DNA from: Acanthamoeba lenticulata
Lineage: Eukaryota > Discosea > Longamoebia > Acanthamoebidae
DNA length: 64,000 nucleotides
Assembly: GCA_002179805.1 (NCBI GenBank)
Contig: NAVB01000264.1
Coordinates: forward strand, 1-64,000
Reading direction: 5' to 3'
Position numbers and translations under genes: made by a program. Below are positions 1-10,652 of the stretch, one piece after another (position 1 is the first letter of the stretch; each line of letters starts with the position of its first letter). The notes under the pieces were generated by a model. That model was not told the DNA's origin. It saw nothing but the letters and a program-made list of their open reading frames with translations, and made no database searches.

Positions 1-777
1 GTAGTCGGTCACCTCGCCTGTGGGGTAGTCCCGGTTGGGGAAGAGGGTGACGACGGGCTTGGTGGGCGGCGTGGTCTGGCCGTACGGATAGTCCGCGCCC
101 CAGTCGCCCAGCAGCCGAATGTCTGGTGGCGCAAAGTAGGTGTGAACGAGGAGGACATGAAGGAGCTGCTCAGAAGATCATGAAAAAGAGCGAAAAGCAG
201 TGAAAGGCAGGCGTACGGTTGGGGTTGCTGGTGCCCTTCTTGGGCGCCTTCGCGGGGGCGGCAGCAGTGGCGCCCGCCTGAGGAGCAGCACCACCCTTGC
301 CCTTCTTTTTCTTCTTCTTCTTGGCAGCTCCTGTGGTGCGTTTGGATAAGCATGCCTGCCTGTGCAGAAAGCACGAGCAGAAGCGGATCGCAACTGGCCA
401 TACCTGTGCTCGCAGCCGCACCATCCGCAGCAGGGGCGGGCTCAGCTGCCGATTCACCATCGGCAGCTTTCTCATCGGCGCCATCCTCACCTTCATCCTC
501 TTCCTCTTCGCCCGCTGTAAAATGGATCGAAAAATGCGAGATTATTACACGGGGCTTTGTGCAAGATGCAGATGTAGAATGAGCAGCCCTGGATGGAGTG
601 CGCACCTGCCGCAGCGGCACCAGCCCCACCCGCGGCCTTCTTCTTCTTCCTCCTGTTGCGCTTCTTCTTCGCCGCCGATTCCGCCCCGGCGGTGACCGAT
701 TGCTCGTCGACAATCTTCGGCTGCTCCGCGTCTTGCTGCTCAGTGGGCACCTGAGTTTCTTCCGTAGCAGTGGCCAT
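1..777 (-). CDS. metap2: Methionine aminopeptidase 2, N-terminal part (runs off the window)
   Basis: Removes the initiator methionine from nascent cytosolic proteins. Only the N-terminal region is present; the catalytic pita-bread domain lies beyond base 1. The start MATATEETQVP is at 777. Exons read in order: an acidic start with a first basic block (KKKRNRRKKKK), an acidic stretch (EEEEDEGEDGADE), a second lysine block (KKKKKKKGKGG), then QTTPPTKPVVTLFPN and DYPTGEVTDY, which match the conserved segment just before the MetAP2 catalytic domain. Introns have GTGCGC, GTATGG and GTACGC donors near 605, 405 and 215. The lysine/acidic N-terminus is typical of MetAP2 and absent from MetAP1. It lies 107 bp downstream of the end of the SAM-AAA gene on the same strand. 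Confidence 0.85.
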
Positions 778-884
778 CTTGTTCAATCGTTGTGTAGTGT
801 TGAATGATGCAAATTGGCCGATTTTTAGATGTCAAGTCTTCAAATGTCGGCAGAAAATGCCACCAACACAAGTGGCAGCCACCT

Positions 885-3800
885 TTACAGATAGAGCGCG
901 CCATACTGTGAAGAAGACGCCACAGCCACATGACGAGCTTCTTCCTCGGCCGCTCGCATCAGATCGCGCATGGCGATGGCAGGCCTCTCCATTCCCGCTT
1001 CGGATTCAGCTTCGACTGATCGCAGGCTCACCCGCTCGGCAGCCCGAACGATCGCGTTCTGGACAGTACGTGTGAGCAACATGTGAGCCCTCAAGAGCGC
1101 GTGAAGCGTATCAATGACAAGATGGTCGTTCACGCATACGAGTATGTTGCCGCCTGTGAAGCGGAAGCGCTGGGCCAAGACGCCAAAGTCCACGTCGGGT
1201 GCGAGAGGGACCTGCTCGGGCGTCAGCCGTCGCCAGAGGCGCTCGCGCGTGCCGGCCTCTGGCAGATCAAACTGGAGCGCAAAGTTGACGCGCCGACAGA
1301 GAGCCGGGTCCAGGTCGTCGGCCTTGCTGCAGACCAGGACCACCACGCCAGGGAACTTGCTGATCTGGTAAAGCACAGCGTTGCGCTCGTTCAACGCGTG
1401 CTGCGCCGCGAGGATGTGAGTCGCTACGTCGGGAGAATTGAAAAAACTCGGCCTTTGTCAAGTTCACGACAACACACACACGCACCTGCGACGTGGGCGC
1501 GGACGAGGAAAAGAGGAGGGCCGCCTGGTCAAACACGAGCACGGCGTCGGTCTTCTTTGCCTCTTTGAACAGCGCCTCCACGTTCTTCACGCTGGCGCCC
1601 ACGTACTTGACCGCCCGTCCTATCTCGTACCCTAAAAGGCCAAGGACCAAACAGGACTCCTGAGTGAACAAGAGGCTCAGCGGCCTCACACACATATACA
1701 CACACGTACCCAAGGCCTCGGCGGCCGTGCGCTTGCCCGCGCCAGGGTGCTCGCCCGAGAACAGGACCACCGTGCCCTGCTGCATCTGGCTCTCGAAGCC
1801 CTGTCTCGCCGCATCAGCGCTCACATGCCTTTGGCCCGAGCCAAGAGGACGGCCTTGTTGACATACCCAGTGGCCAAAGAGGACTTTGCGGGCCTTCTCG
1901 AAGGAGACGATGTCGTTGATGTAGCTCCGCTGCTGCTCGGTAAGCACCATGTCCTCGATCCCCTGTGTTGTCGGTCGTTTATCGTGTGAGCGGGTGGTCA
2001 GGCCAGGCGGGTTTAGAAGCTGCTGTCGTGCTCTGCACCTTCTTGGGCACGACGCGCTGTTCAAAGTCGACCATCTGCAAGTGGCCCCGCAGCTGCAGCT
2101 TGGCTGCGCGTGGAATACAGTCATCAGCAGACGAGACTCACCCCACAACGAGGCCGTCCCGGTCTTGACGTACCGCCCTTCTCGAGGTCGTGCTGGTGGA
2201 TGCAAATCTCGTCGCCGTTGCGCGCGATGGCAAAGGTCAGGGCCGAGAGGATGGCCTGCATGGAAAAGCAAGCAAAGAGCGCACGTGAGTTGCGATCCAT
2301 GGACGAGGAATAGAGGCCAGGCCCACGTTTTTGATGAAGCCGCCAGCAAGCTCAAAGTTCATGGCGAGCTTGCTCCAGTCGACGTCGGCCGCCACGTCGA
2401 TGTCTGGCGGGACGTGCGACCGCCAGATCTCGCGCCGCAGGCCAAAGTCGGGCAGCTTGAACTCCACCGCCAGGTTGATCCGTCTGGCCAGGCACGATGA
2501 GACCCCGATCCACTTCCACGACGACAACAGCCGTCTAGCCAGCGCCGCGGTTTACGTACCTGTACATGGCCTCGTCCAGGTCGTAGGGCCGGTTGGTCGC
2601 CATCACGATGAGGCCATCGTAGCGCTCGATTTCGGTGAGAAGAGAGGTCAGGTCGCCCGCCTTGGCCTGGTTCCGGCTCTCGAACAGGGACTCGCACTCG
2701 TCTGCCGTGCAATTGGCCTGTTCATCAGCAACGCAACGGCGGCGGCTGCCAGCAGCAGAGGAAAGAACGGCGAACGCACCAAAGAATATGATGGCGTCGT
2801 AAAGCTTGGCCTCGCGGAAGATCAGACGCATGAGCTCGCCCACGTTCTTGGTCCCCAGCGAGGGGAAGTTGACCACGAGCAGCTTCTTGTCGAGGTGGTT
2901 CGCGATCGCGTTCGCCATCATGGTCTTGCCCGTCCCGCTCGGCCCACAGAACAGCATGCACACGCCTGCGTGGGAGAAGCACCAGTTGATCAGACGCGGC
3001 CAGCCGATCCCCAATTGGCCGCGACGACGTGTGTACGGACCCGTGCCATAGGCGAGCCGGTCCTCGAGGCCCTTCGAGCGGCAGCACTGCTGGAAGGCCT
3101 CAAAGTTGTCGATCGTGTCCAAGATCAGCCGCTTCTGGTCTGTGTGCTCCATCGTTGTAAAAAAGGCAGCCGGAGTGTGGGGAAAGGGAGGGAGCGCACC
3201 GGCAGGTAGAACGACCTGCTCGAGCTTGACCTTGGGCGAGAACAGGTCGCTGCCATCTGCAATCATCACGACGCCCAAGTGTAAGGATCCGGCCGGTAGT
3301 GGATGGAGGGGAAGCGCGGACCGACAAGCTCGGAGAGCTCGGTGTCGAGGCCCACGATGTAGTCAAGCAGACGGCGGTCAATCTCAACGCTCGAGTCGAG
3401 GAGGTCGGCGCCCTTCCTGAAGGGCGGATCGGCCAGCGCGATGATGCCCTGTGATGCAGCCACCGCTATGTTCAGCCATAAAACGCTCGATGAAACTGAC
3501 GATGACATGGTATTAACCTCGCGGATCAGGCGGGCATTCTTGTAAAAGTAGGTTCGGTAGTGGATCTGCTGCTCCAGACTGTCGCAGAACAGGCCCAAAA
3601 GCGTCCCCTGCAGGTTCTCCCAAGAGTCCGCCGTGAGAATGTGCACTTTGTTGGTCTTTTCACGCAAACGAGATGTCGACAGGCGCCCCGTACGACGTCA
3701 AAGCTCTGCCGGAAGATGGGATCGTCTCGACGCGAAGAGACCTTGCGCACACTGGTCGAGATCATGCCGGCGATCAGGGCCAGCACGACCTGCTTCTCAA

Positions 3801-5949
3801 ACGCATCTGCCAGATGGACAAACACATGTGTCAGTTCCAGTCCATTCGATGAGTCATGGGCCATCGGCGTGCGCACCGAGGCCGCGGAGCCGCACAAGCT
3901 GCTCGATGCGAGGCAGCCAGTCGGCATTCTTCAGCGTTGCGGCCAGCCGCTTCTCGATCTTGGCCTCGATGCTCCGCGCCTTGGCCCTGCGCCACACGTT
4001 GGGTCTAGCGTTAGGTAGGCCCTTTGGGGGTGAGGGGGAGCACTGCGGCGACGGACCTGAGCTCGCGCAGGATCGAGTCGGGCTTGCGCTGATCCGCCCG
4101 GAAGCTGGTGTCGTCGTCGGTGTCGACCTTTTTCATGCGCAATCGCGTTTCGATCAGTGCGAACTGGTCCTCCAGGTACTCGAGGTCTGTCGTGTAGGGC
4201 TCGAAGCTCAAAAGCGGGGCAGCGGGGTCAGTGGCGCTCTTTTCTGCGGGACCGCCGGCCTTGGTGGCGGTGTCTTTGCTGCTGTCGTGATCGTCGGTCT
4301 CGGCGCCCTCCTCACCGGCGTCATGATCGTCGTCGCTCATCGCGCCGTCGAGGTTGACCTCCCGCAGCAGCTTCTCGAGATCAAACTCTTGCGCGCTGCC
4401 CTCGAGGGCCTCCCCCTCATCCACGTCCTCATCAGGAGCTTCCTCGCCGCTCTGCTCGTCTTGTTTGTTGGCCTTTGTGCCGCGCTTGCGCTTCGGCACT
4501 GCGTCGACTCCATCGGCGCCGCCGAGCGGTTGCTGCGTGTCCTCTGCGCAGAAGTTGGGCTCCTCCATCAACACCTCTGCCAGGGCTGCAGGGTGTGCCG
4601 TCAAAGGGTCAGACCACAAGCTCGGCCACACGATCACGAAAACAAGAATGGAGAAGGAGACTGACCAGTCTTGTCGATCTTGAAAAACTCGTCGGTGGAG
4701 AGGGCGCAGCCCAAGAGGGCGCGCATGACCTCTCCAGACATGACCAAAAAGTGGCTGTTGAACTGGGTCGAGTACTCGTCGTCCACCTCGAAGAGGCCTT
4801 GCTTCATGTGCGGTCTCGTCGGGCGCAGGAATTCCTTTTTTCAAGTCCGCACGTCAGTCGGTCGCCTTCCCCCTTCCCGACATCAAGAGCTCGTATGTCG
4901 TGTATCGTGGACGTACGAGCAGCTCTCGGTTGTTCATGCGCGCAAAGAGGCCCACCTTGTGGGCCAGGTTGCGGTTGTCCAAGTTCGAGTTGAGGATGGC
5001 CGGCGGCGGCGGGAAGTCCTTGCCCACGTTGCACAAGAGGATGTACTCGAGCGCCTTGACCTCCTTGGCGCTCAGCCCTGCCCATCGGCGCCCAATCGGC
5101 CATCAGGTTCAACCAACCAAGCAAGCACTCGGTTGAGAGGACGGCGGCGGGTACCGAGCTTGCTGGCCAGGCGCAGGAGGCGAGGCGGCCGGTGGCACTT
5201 GGCCAGGCGCAACTCGCAAAGCCGCTCGAGCGCATCGTGCAGCGCTTGCACGCCGTCCAGCATCGCGTCCAGCCGCTGCGCCGCAGCGGGGCCGCCGTCC
5301 TGGAAGACCGCCCCGCCACTGGACAGGAGCAGGCACCGGCGCAGCTCCTCACGGCCATCGACCCGCAGCCGCTCGAGCACGAAGAGGGCCTCGACCCACG
5401 CGAGGAACTCATCGTCACCGCTGAAGCAAGTCACCTCGCGTGAGGTGGCCGCGGTGGATGCGAGGTACGGACGCAGCACGTCCAGCACCGTTGTGTCCTT
5501 GAGCAGGCACTCGGCCCCCGGGCTGCGCCTGATCAGGGCCGCCAGGGCGGCGGCCACAGCGCGCACGGCAGCCTCACCTTCGCCTGTCCCGCTGGTGGTC
5601 GAGGACGATGGCGCGTTCCCCAGTTCGACTTGATGCAGCAGCGAGCTGTGCAGGGCTGCCAAGGCCGCTTGCAACTTCTTCGTGTGCCCCATTTTCAGGC
5701 CTAATAAAATGGCATCTGTGAGGTTGGATGCAATGCCGCAGCGCGAGGAAGGGGCAGGCAACAGAACGAACCGAGGGAGGCAACGTCGGGGGGTTCAAGA
5801 AGCAAGAGTGCGGCCCCATCAAGCGCTTGCTCGTGCACGAGTGCTTCTGCCAACTCTATCGCTGTAAACACATAATGTTGGAGCCAGACTGCCACATCTT
5901 CACACGTCCACCTCTCCACGGCTCGCTGCTGCTGTAGCCGCTGTGCCAT
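885..5949 (-). CDS. SAM domain protein with tandem AAA ATPase modules
   Basis: A large multi-exon gene. The start MAQRLQQQ at 5949 leads into a SAM domain (VERWTCEDVAVWLQ ... LGLKMGHTKKLQAAL) spliced across an intron near 5710-5790. An alpha-helical middle follows, with an acidic stretch at about 4250-4500. The first AAA module has Walker A GPSGTGKT (near 2930) and, after splicing at about 2780, Walker B IIFFDECESLF plus a sensor-like VMATNRPYDLDE. The second module is degenerate: GEHPGAGKRT in place of Walker A and VLVFDQAALLF in place of Walker B. It ends SSQYGALYL at 885. Exon phases match at three junctions I checked (SAM, about 4805 and about 4600), which supports one gene rather than two. 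The junction near 4000-4070 is unresolved. The architecture suggests one hydrolysing and one structural ATPase domain; the cellular role is unknown. Confidence 0.7.
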
Positions 5950-6162
5950 CGCCTTCTTGTGGCTTTTTGCTGCCTTTATTTTTTTTTTTATCTGGTTTTG
6001 TCTGGAATGCCAAGAACGGACGATCTTCTTGCAATTACAAAACGTTACATAAAAGGACTCATTTTTCGTTTGAGGGTTCGCATTGTCGTGCTGTTCTCCC
6101 TGGCCCGACGAACTTCGGGGTGGTGTAAAGGCCAAGGCGCGTCTTCTTCCACCGCAGCTGCT

Positions 6163-9100
6163 ATGATGCGGGCGCACTCCGTTCCGCGGCCCGACTTTAG
6201 CGAGGTGCGCCCTCAACTTTAAGTTGCTGGCCAGCAGCGCTGCTCGCAGAAGCAAATAACTGCTGCGCGAAGAAGAGAGGGGGGGGGGAAAGATGTTCGT
6301 TTATCTTTCATCTTCCTCCTGCTTTCGTCTCACCTGTCGCTTCCGTCTTGGTTCTTCTTCGTTTTTCGTTCTTCTTGGTCTTGAACGCGACAGGACGACG
6401 ATGGGGATGAGCGGCGCCTGCTGTTAAACAGTGGGTTGGCCTCCGACGGCGATTTCTCAGAGAGCGAGTTTGGTGTGCCTCGAAGCCGTCAGCCACATGA
6501 CGCCTCACCAGGGACGCTCTACGACGACGGCATTTTCGCGCCCGCTGTCCTGCCCGTCGGCCACCGCAAGACCGTCTCCAAGAGCGGCCAACCCCGCATG
6601 CGTCGGTGCGCGCCCTGAGCCCTGAGCGCAGCCCACTGTCCACTCAAGGCTTTGACTCACCACGCGCGATGTGGGATCCGCGTTGTTTAGGCTCAAGGAG
6701 TCGCTGTGGAGCGTCGTGGCGGTGGTCTCCTACTTCTACTGCATGTATGTGTTCGTGGTGGTGTTCGTCATGACGATCTCCTTCAGCATCAACTTCCTGT
6801 CGCAGCTCATCTTCACCTGCGCCACGACTCGCAACTTTAGCGCCACCGTCTATCCAATCGCTGTCGGTACGGCCTTGTCTTGACCGCATGTCCTTCTCCA
6901 CTTGGCTCATAGTCAAAACACGCGGCGACTGGCTACACCAGCGGCACTGGTCCTGTTCGGGCTCTACGCCGTGACTGCATTTCCGGTGCGCATGAAACAC
7001 ATTGTTTTTTGTTTTTTGTTTTTTTTTCTATTCTTCAAATTTTATTAATAATTTTAAACAAAATAAAAGGCTAACGTAGGTGGGTTTGGCAGGTGCTCAT
7101 TCACGAGATATTCGCGTTGCTGGCGGACTCGATGCCGCGGCGCGCCCAGTACCGCTACTTTGCCGAGCGAATCCTCTTCACGGGCATACCTCAGCGGGTA
7201 CGACCCCACCTCCGGGTCGCACACCGCCATTCCCCCGACGACACGTCATCACTAACAACGCCCAATTGGCCGCCTCGTGCAGCTGCTGCCGTGGTGGTAC
7301 AGCGACGAGGCCTCGCTGATGAAGTCCGTGCGGGACATGAACGTCCGAAGGCACCTGCTGGTGCGGAGTCTCGTCATCATCCCGTCAGCGATCGCGGCCA
7401 TCCCTATCGCCATCGTCGCTGGCGACGTGTCGCTCCTGCCGGCCTGGTTCCTCTGCATCTCCTTCCTCGTCGCCCTCGGCCTCGCCCTGCTCTTCGTCCT
7501 GACCGGCTACTTGCAGGTGCGCCAACCACATGTTGTGACTTTTCATTGACATGTCATTGACTTTTCGCTTTTCTGTGTTTGCTTGTGTCAGGCGCTGGCC
7601 GAGCACTGCGAGTACTACCGCTGGATTCGGCTGAAGTGGGCCGCCGCGGCCCACACGCCCGGCTCGGTGGTGGTGGGCAGCGACGTCGTCGAGCTCGCGG
7701 GCGACGCCAGCTGGATGCGTGTGGTGACGATCCGCACGGGCTTGATCCTGCTGGCCCTCCTCACGCCGCTCTCCTTCCACTTGGCCGTGTGGAAGTTCCA
7801 AGTGCGCGGCCACCGCCTGCCCGACCTCGACGACCAGGCCGACGAGGAAGAGACCGAGGTGGCGATCAACCTGGGCTTCCAGCCGCCCCGCCGCAAGGCG
7901 CCCCGCGGCCTGGCCGCCTGCTTCCGGTACCCTGTCCCTGATCGTACCGTCTGTTACCATCTGCAGCTGACATGCTTGGCATTCCAATGCAGTATGACCA
8001 AGCGCGTGCTGTGGTCGCTGACGTGGCTCCTCCTGCCCGTGGCGGTGTTTGTCACGGTCACCATGTTTTGTCTCATCTCTGGTATGTGCTGCCCCCATCA
8101 CCATCATCATCCTGATTCTCATCTTCTTCATCTTCCTTTCCGCAACACGGCACCAGTCCGGGCGGGCATTTCGACGCTCGTGTTCTTTGCGGTGACGTTC
8201 CCAGCCGTCGGCATCTCGTTCAAGCACGTGTGGAAGGGCAAAGCCTCCATTTGGCCTCTCGCCCTGTACGCCCCAGCCCATTTTACGTTAATTATTATTT
8301 TCTTTTTAAAAAAACAAAACAAATGCAAATCGTTTTTTAATTCTATTTTATTCTATTTGTGATTGGGCGCAGGTATTTGGTGTTGCTGGCGCTGACGCTG
8401 CTCGGATTCGGGTTCCTCCTGGGGAGCCTCACCACGCAGTCGCCGGAAGCCCACATCAAAGACGCCCCGGCCAGCGCGGCCTTGGTCGGCCTTCCGCCCC
8501 TCTCTGCCCTCCGCGCTGCAGCTTCCTCTTCACCATCTTCCACGTCATCGTCGTCGTCTTCCTCCTTCTCGTCGACATCGCTTCGGGGCGGCGGAAACTC
8601 GTCATCGTCGTCCCACTTGATGGCCTACCAGCTGTGCCACGCCCAGTGGGCCGGCCTCGACATCATCGACTTTGGCTTGTTCTCCTGGTGCGTGCGACGC
8701 TCGCCCATGGGCCAAGGCGTCTCGCTGCTCGTCTCACCAAATCTCTCCGAATCGCAGGCTGGCCTACTTTGAGAACAACTCGACGTCGTTCTGGGAGTAC
8801 GCCGACCACTGGTTCGGGGACTCGGACTGGGAGCTGCGCCACACCCACGGCGAGCCCGTCAACTTTTTCGACTTTTACTCGCCCTCGCGCAACCTCTCCG
8901 TCGTCGTACGCTCGCACGCTCCCCCCCCCCAATCGTAGCCCCTTTGCCGCTGGGCAGCGCTGATGTCTCGAGACGACGCGGACGCGGCATCAGAGCGTGC
9001 GCGGCACGGCGTCGCTGGTGGACGGGCTCGAGGACCTGGACCTGTGGTCGGAGGCGTTGCAGCTGGAGCTCGTGTCGCTCGTGTTCCCGTTCGTCTTCAC

Positions 9101-9642
9101 CTGGCCGGACTCGTCGACGGCGGCGCTGGTGCAGGTCATGTCCTACGTGGAGCGCCTCTTCGTACCCACCGGCGACGACTTCTCCTACTTTAGCCCCGTC
9201 CACGCCTACGTGCAGCAGATCAAGTCCCAGCGCGCGGTGATCATGGCGGGCCACTCGCTGGGCGGGTCTGTGGCGCAGGTCGTGGGCGCCAAGGAGGGCC
9301 TTCCTGCCATCACCTACAACGCGCCTGGCATCGTCTACTCGCGGCGGTGCGTCCAATCGCCAAGCGCCAAACGCTATTTTCGGTCGAAAATGCTAAAAGT
9401 TCGATCGCAGGAAATTCGGAGTCACTTTCGATGCCATCCAGCAGTGGACGACGAGCGTCCGTACGACGTCGGATCTCATCTCGGCGATCGACGAGCCGGG
9501 CGGCGTCGTCCAGAACGTGCGCTGCGACTCGAGCCAGGCCTTCCCGGACTGCCACTTCCTGGGCCACCTGCTGTGCCCGCTGCTCCGCGATGGCTGCGGC
9601 CGCCACACCCGCGACCTCCCCTCCCCTCTCGTCTGCTCCTAG
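6163..9642 (+). CDS. Polytopic membrane protein with C-terminal class 3 lipase domain
   Basis: Probably an acyl-ester hydrolase acting at a membrane. The start MMRAHSVPRPDFSE at 6163 splices in phase to DDDGDERRLLLNSG, an acidic cytosolic segment. Transmembrane segments follow: YFYCMYVFVVVFVMTISF near 6740, SLVIIPSAIAAIPIAIVAG near 7370, FLCISFLVALGLALLFVL near 7450, and others near 7740, 8010, 8170 and 8380. The soluble C-terminal part carries the lipase nucleophile elbow GHSLGGS, with its Ser codon at 9255-9257, and ends PLVCS at 9642. At least nine short introns were seen. The topology (many membrane spans, then a lipase_3 fold) resembles diacylglycerol lipase-like enzymes only in outline, so the substrate is unknown. 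It is divergent from the SAM-AAA gene with about 210 bp between the starts. Confidence 0.75.
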
Positions 9643-9785
9643 AGAAGCTTCCTCCGCCCTCGCGTGCTGTTTTGCATTTATTATTTATTGTCTAATTGTC
9701 TAATTATTTGTATTATTCAAAAGAAAACGCGCAAATCACGCTTGGTTCTTGCCGCCCTTGATTCGCGATGTCGTCTTGTTCGTGA

Positions 9786-9938
9786 CTAATCGTAGAGAGC
9801 TGCCTTTAGATTGCGCTGGCGAGCCTTGTGCGTGCCCTTGATCTTACTCTTGGCCTTCCTCGACACGCTGAGCGAGCACATCCCGCACCGGCCAGTACAG
9901 CCAACCCTCCGCTTGTGCTTGTCGCCTTTCCTCCGCAT
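9786..9938 (-). CDS. 50-residue basic Cys protein, copy A
   Basis: Starts MRRKGDKHK at 9938 and ends KAALYD-stop at 9786; single exon. The protein is strongly basic with a compact Cys cluster C14-x3-C18-x2-C21 in GCTGRCGMCSL. It shares 37 of 50 residues with the next minus-strand gene (10210-10362), with no gap, and the conserved TAGTCACGAA around the stop continues the similarity. Conservation of frame, length and all three Cys residues while the DNA has diverged argues that it is a real gene. Three Cys plus a nearby His (H8) could bind a metal. I do not recognise the family. Confidence 0.7.
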   Translation of the reverse strand: MRRKGDKHKRRVGCTGRCGMCSLSVSRKAKSKIKGTHKARQRNLKAALYD

Positions 9939-10209
9939 CGCTTCCTGTTTTGGTTGTTCGGTTGCTTGTCGTGTGCGGCTTCTTGTGAGTCCGTAAGCCA
10001 AAGAACGCTGTCTTTTTATGCTGGGTATCGATTTTTCGAGCGAAGCAAACGTCCTGGCCGATTGGTGGCGAGCAGGATGATGTTGTCTGAACTTCCAACC
10101 GTTTGGCAGCTTCCTGCAGGAAAAGGAAAACAACGTTTGCTTTAATCGTTTTTATTCTGTACAAATGACGTTTGTGCAAGATGCCGTCTTGCAGAGGCCA
10201 GCTTCGTGA

Positions 10210-10362
10210 CTAATCATGGAGAGCTTCCTTCAGAACTCGCCTGCGAGCCTTCTGCGTGCCCTTGATCTTGCCCTTGGCCTTACTAGACACGTTGAGCGAG
10301 CAGATTCCACACCGGCCAGTACATCCACCTTTCTGCTTGTGCTTGTCGCCTCTTCTGCGCAT
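10210..10362 (-). CDS. 50-residue basic Cys protein, copy B
   Basis: Starts MRRRGDKHK at 10362 and ends KEALHD-stop at 10210; single exon of the same length as copy A. The Cys cluster GCTGRCGICSL is conserved, and substitutions between the copies are mostly conservative (K/R, M/I, S/N). The two genes are about 270 bp apart in the same orientation, so this is a tandem duplication. There is no signal peptide and no membrane segment. The basic tail (SKAKGKIKGTQKARRR) could contact RNA or DNA, which is inference only. Function unknown. Confidence 0.7.
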   Translation of the reverse strand: MRRRGDKHKQKGGCTGRCGICSLNVSSKAKGKIKGTQKARRRVLKEALHD

Positions 10363-10652
10363 GGCGAGCGTTGTGAGTTGTGTTTGTGTTGTCTGGCTCG
10401 CCACCTGGTGGCCTTTTAACTTTCAAGGCGTTCCCAGATTTTTCCGAGATAAGAAAAAAGAAGAAAAAATCCAGGCCAAGGAGTAGATTTTACATGCTTT
10501 TATTTCAGTTTAATTACAGGGATGGTTTTTTGGGTAGGTTTGTACAACATCACACCACCAGGCTAATGGTGTTGCTGATGTGGAATCAACCATGCCTCTG
10601 AATCAAATCAATGACCGACCCAGACTCAGAGCGTGGTTGCCGTCGTCGACAT

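Noticed and set aside
4000..4070. A gene boundary splitting the SAM part from the AAA part
   Set aside because: The splice site here is unclear, but no start codon context, promoter-like gap or 3' end signal was seen, and the other junctions keep phase.
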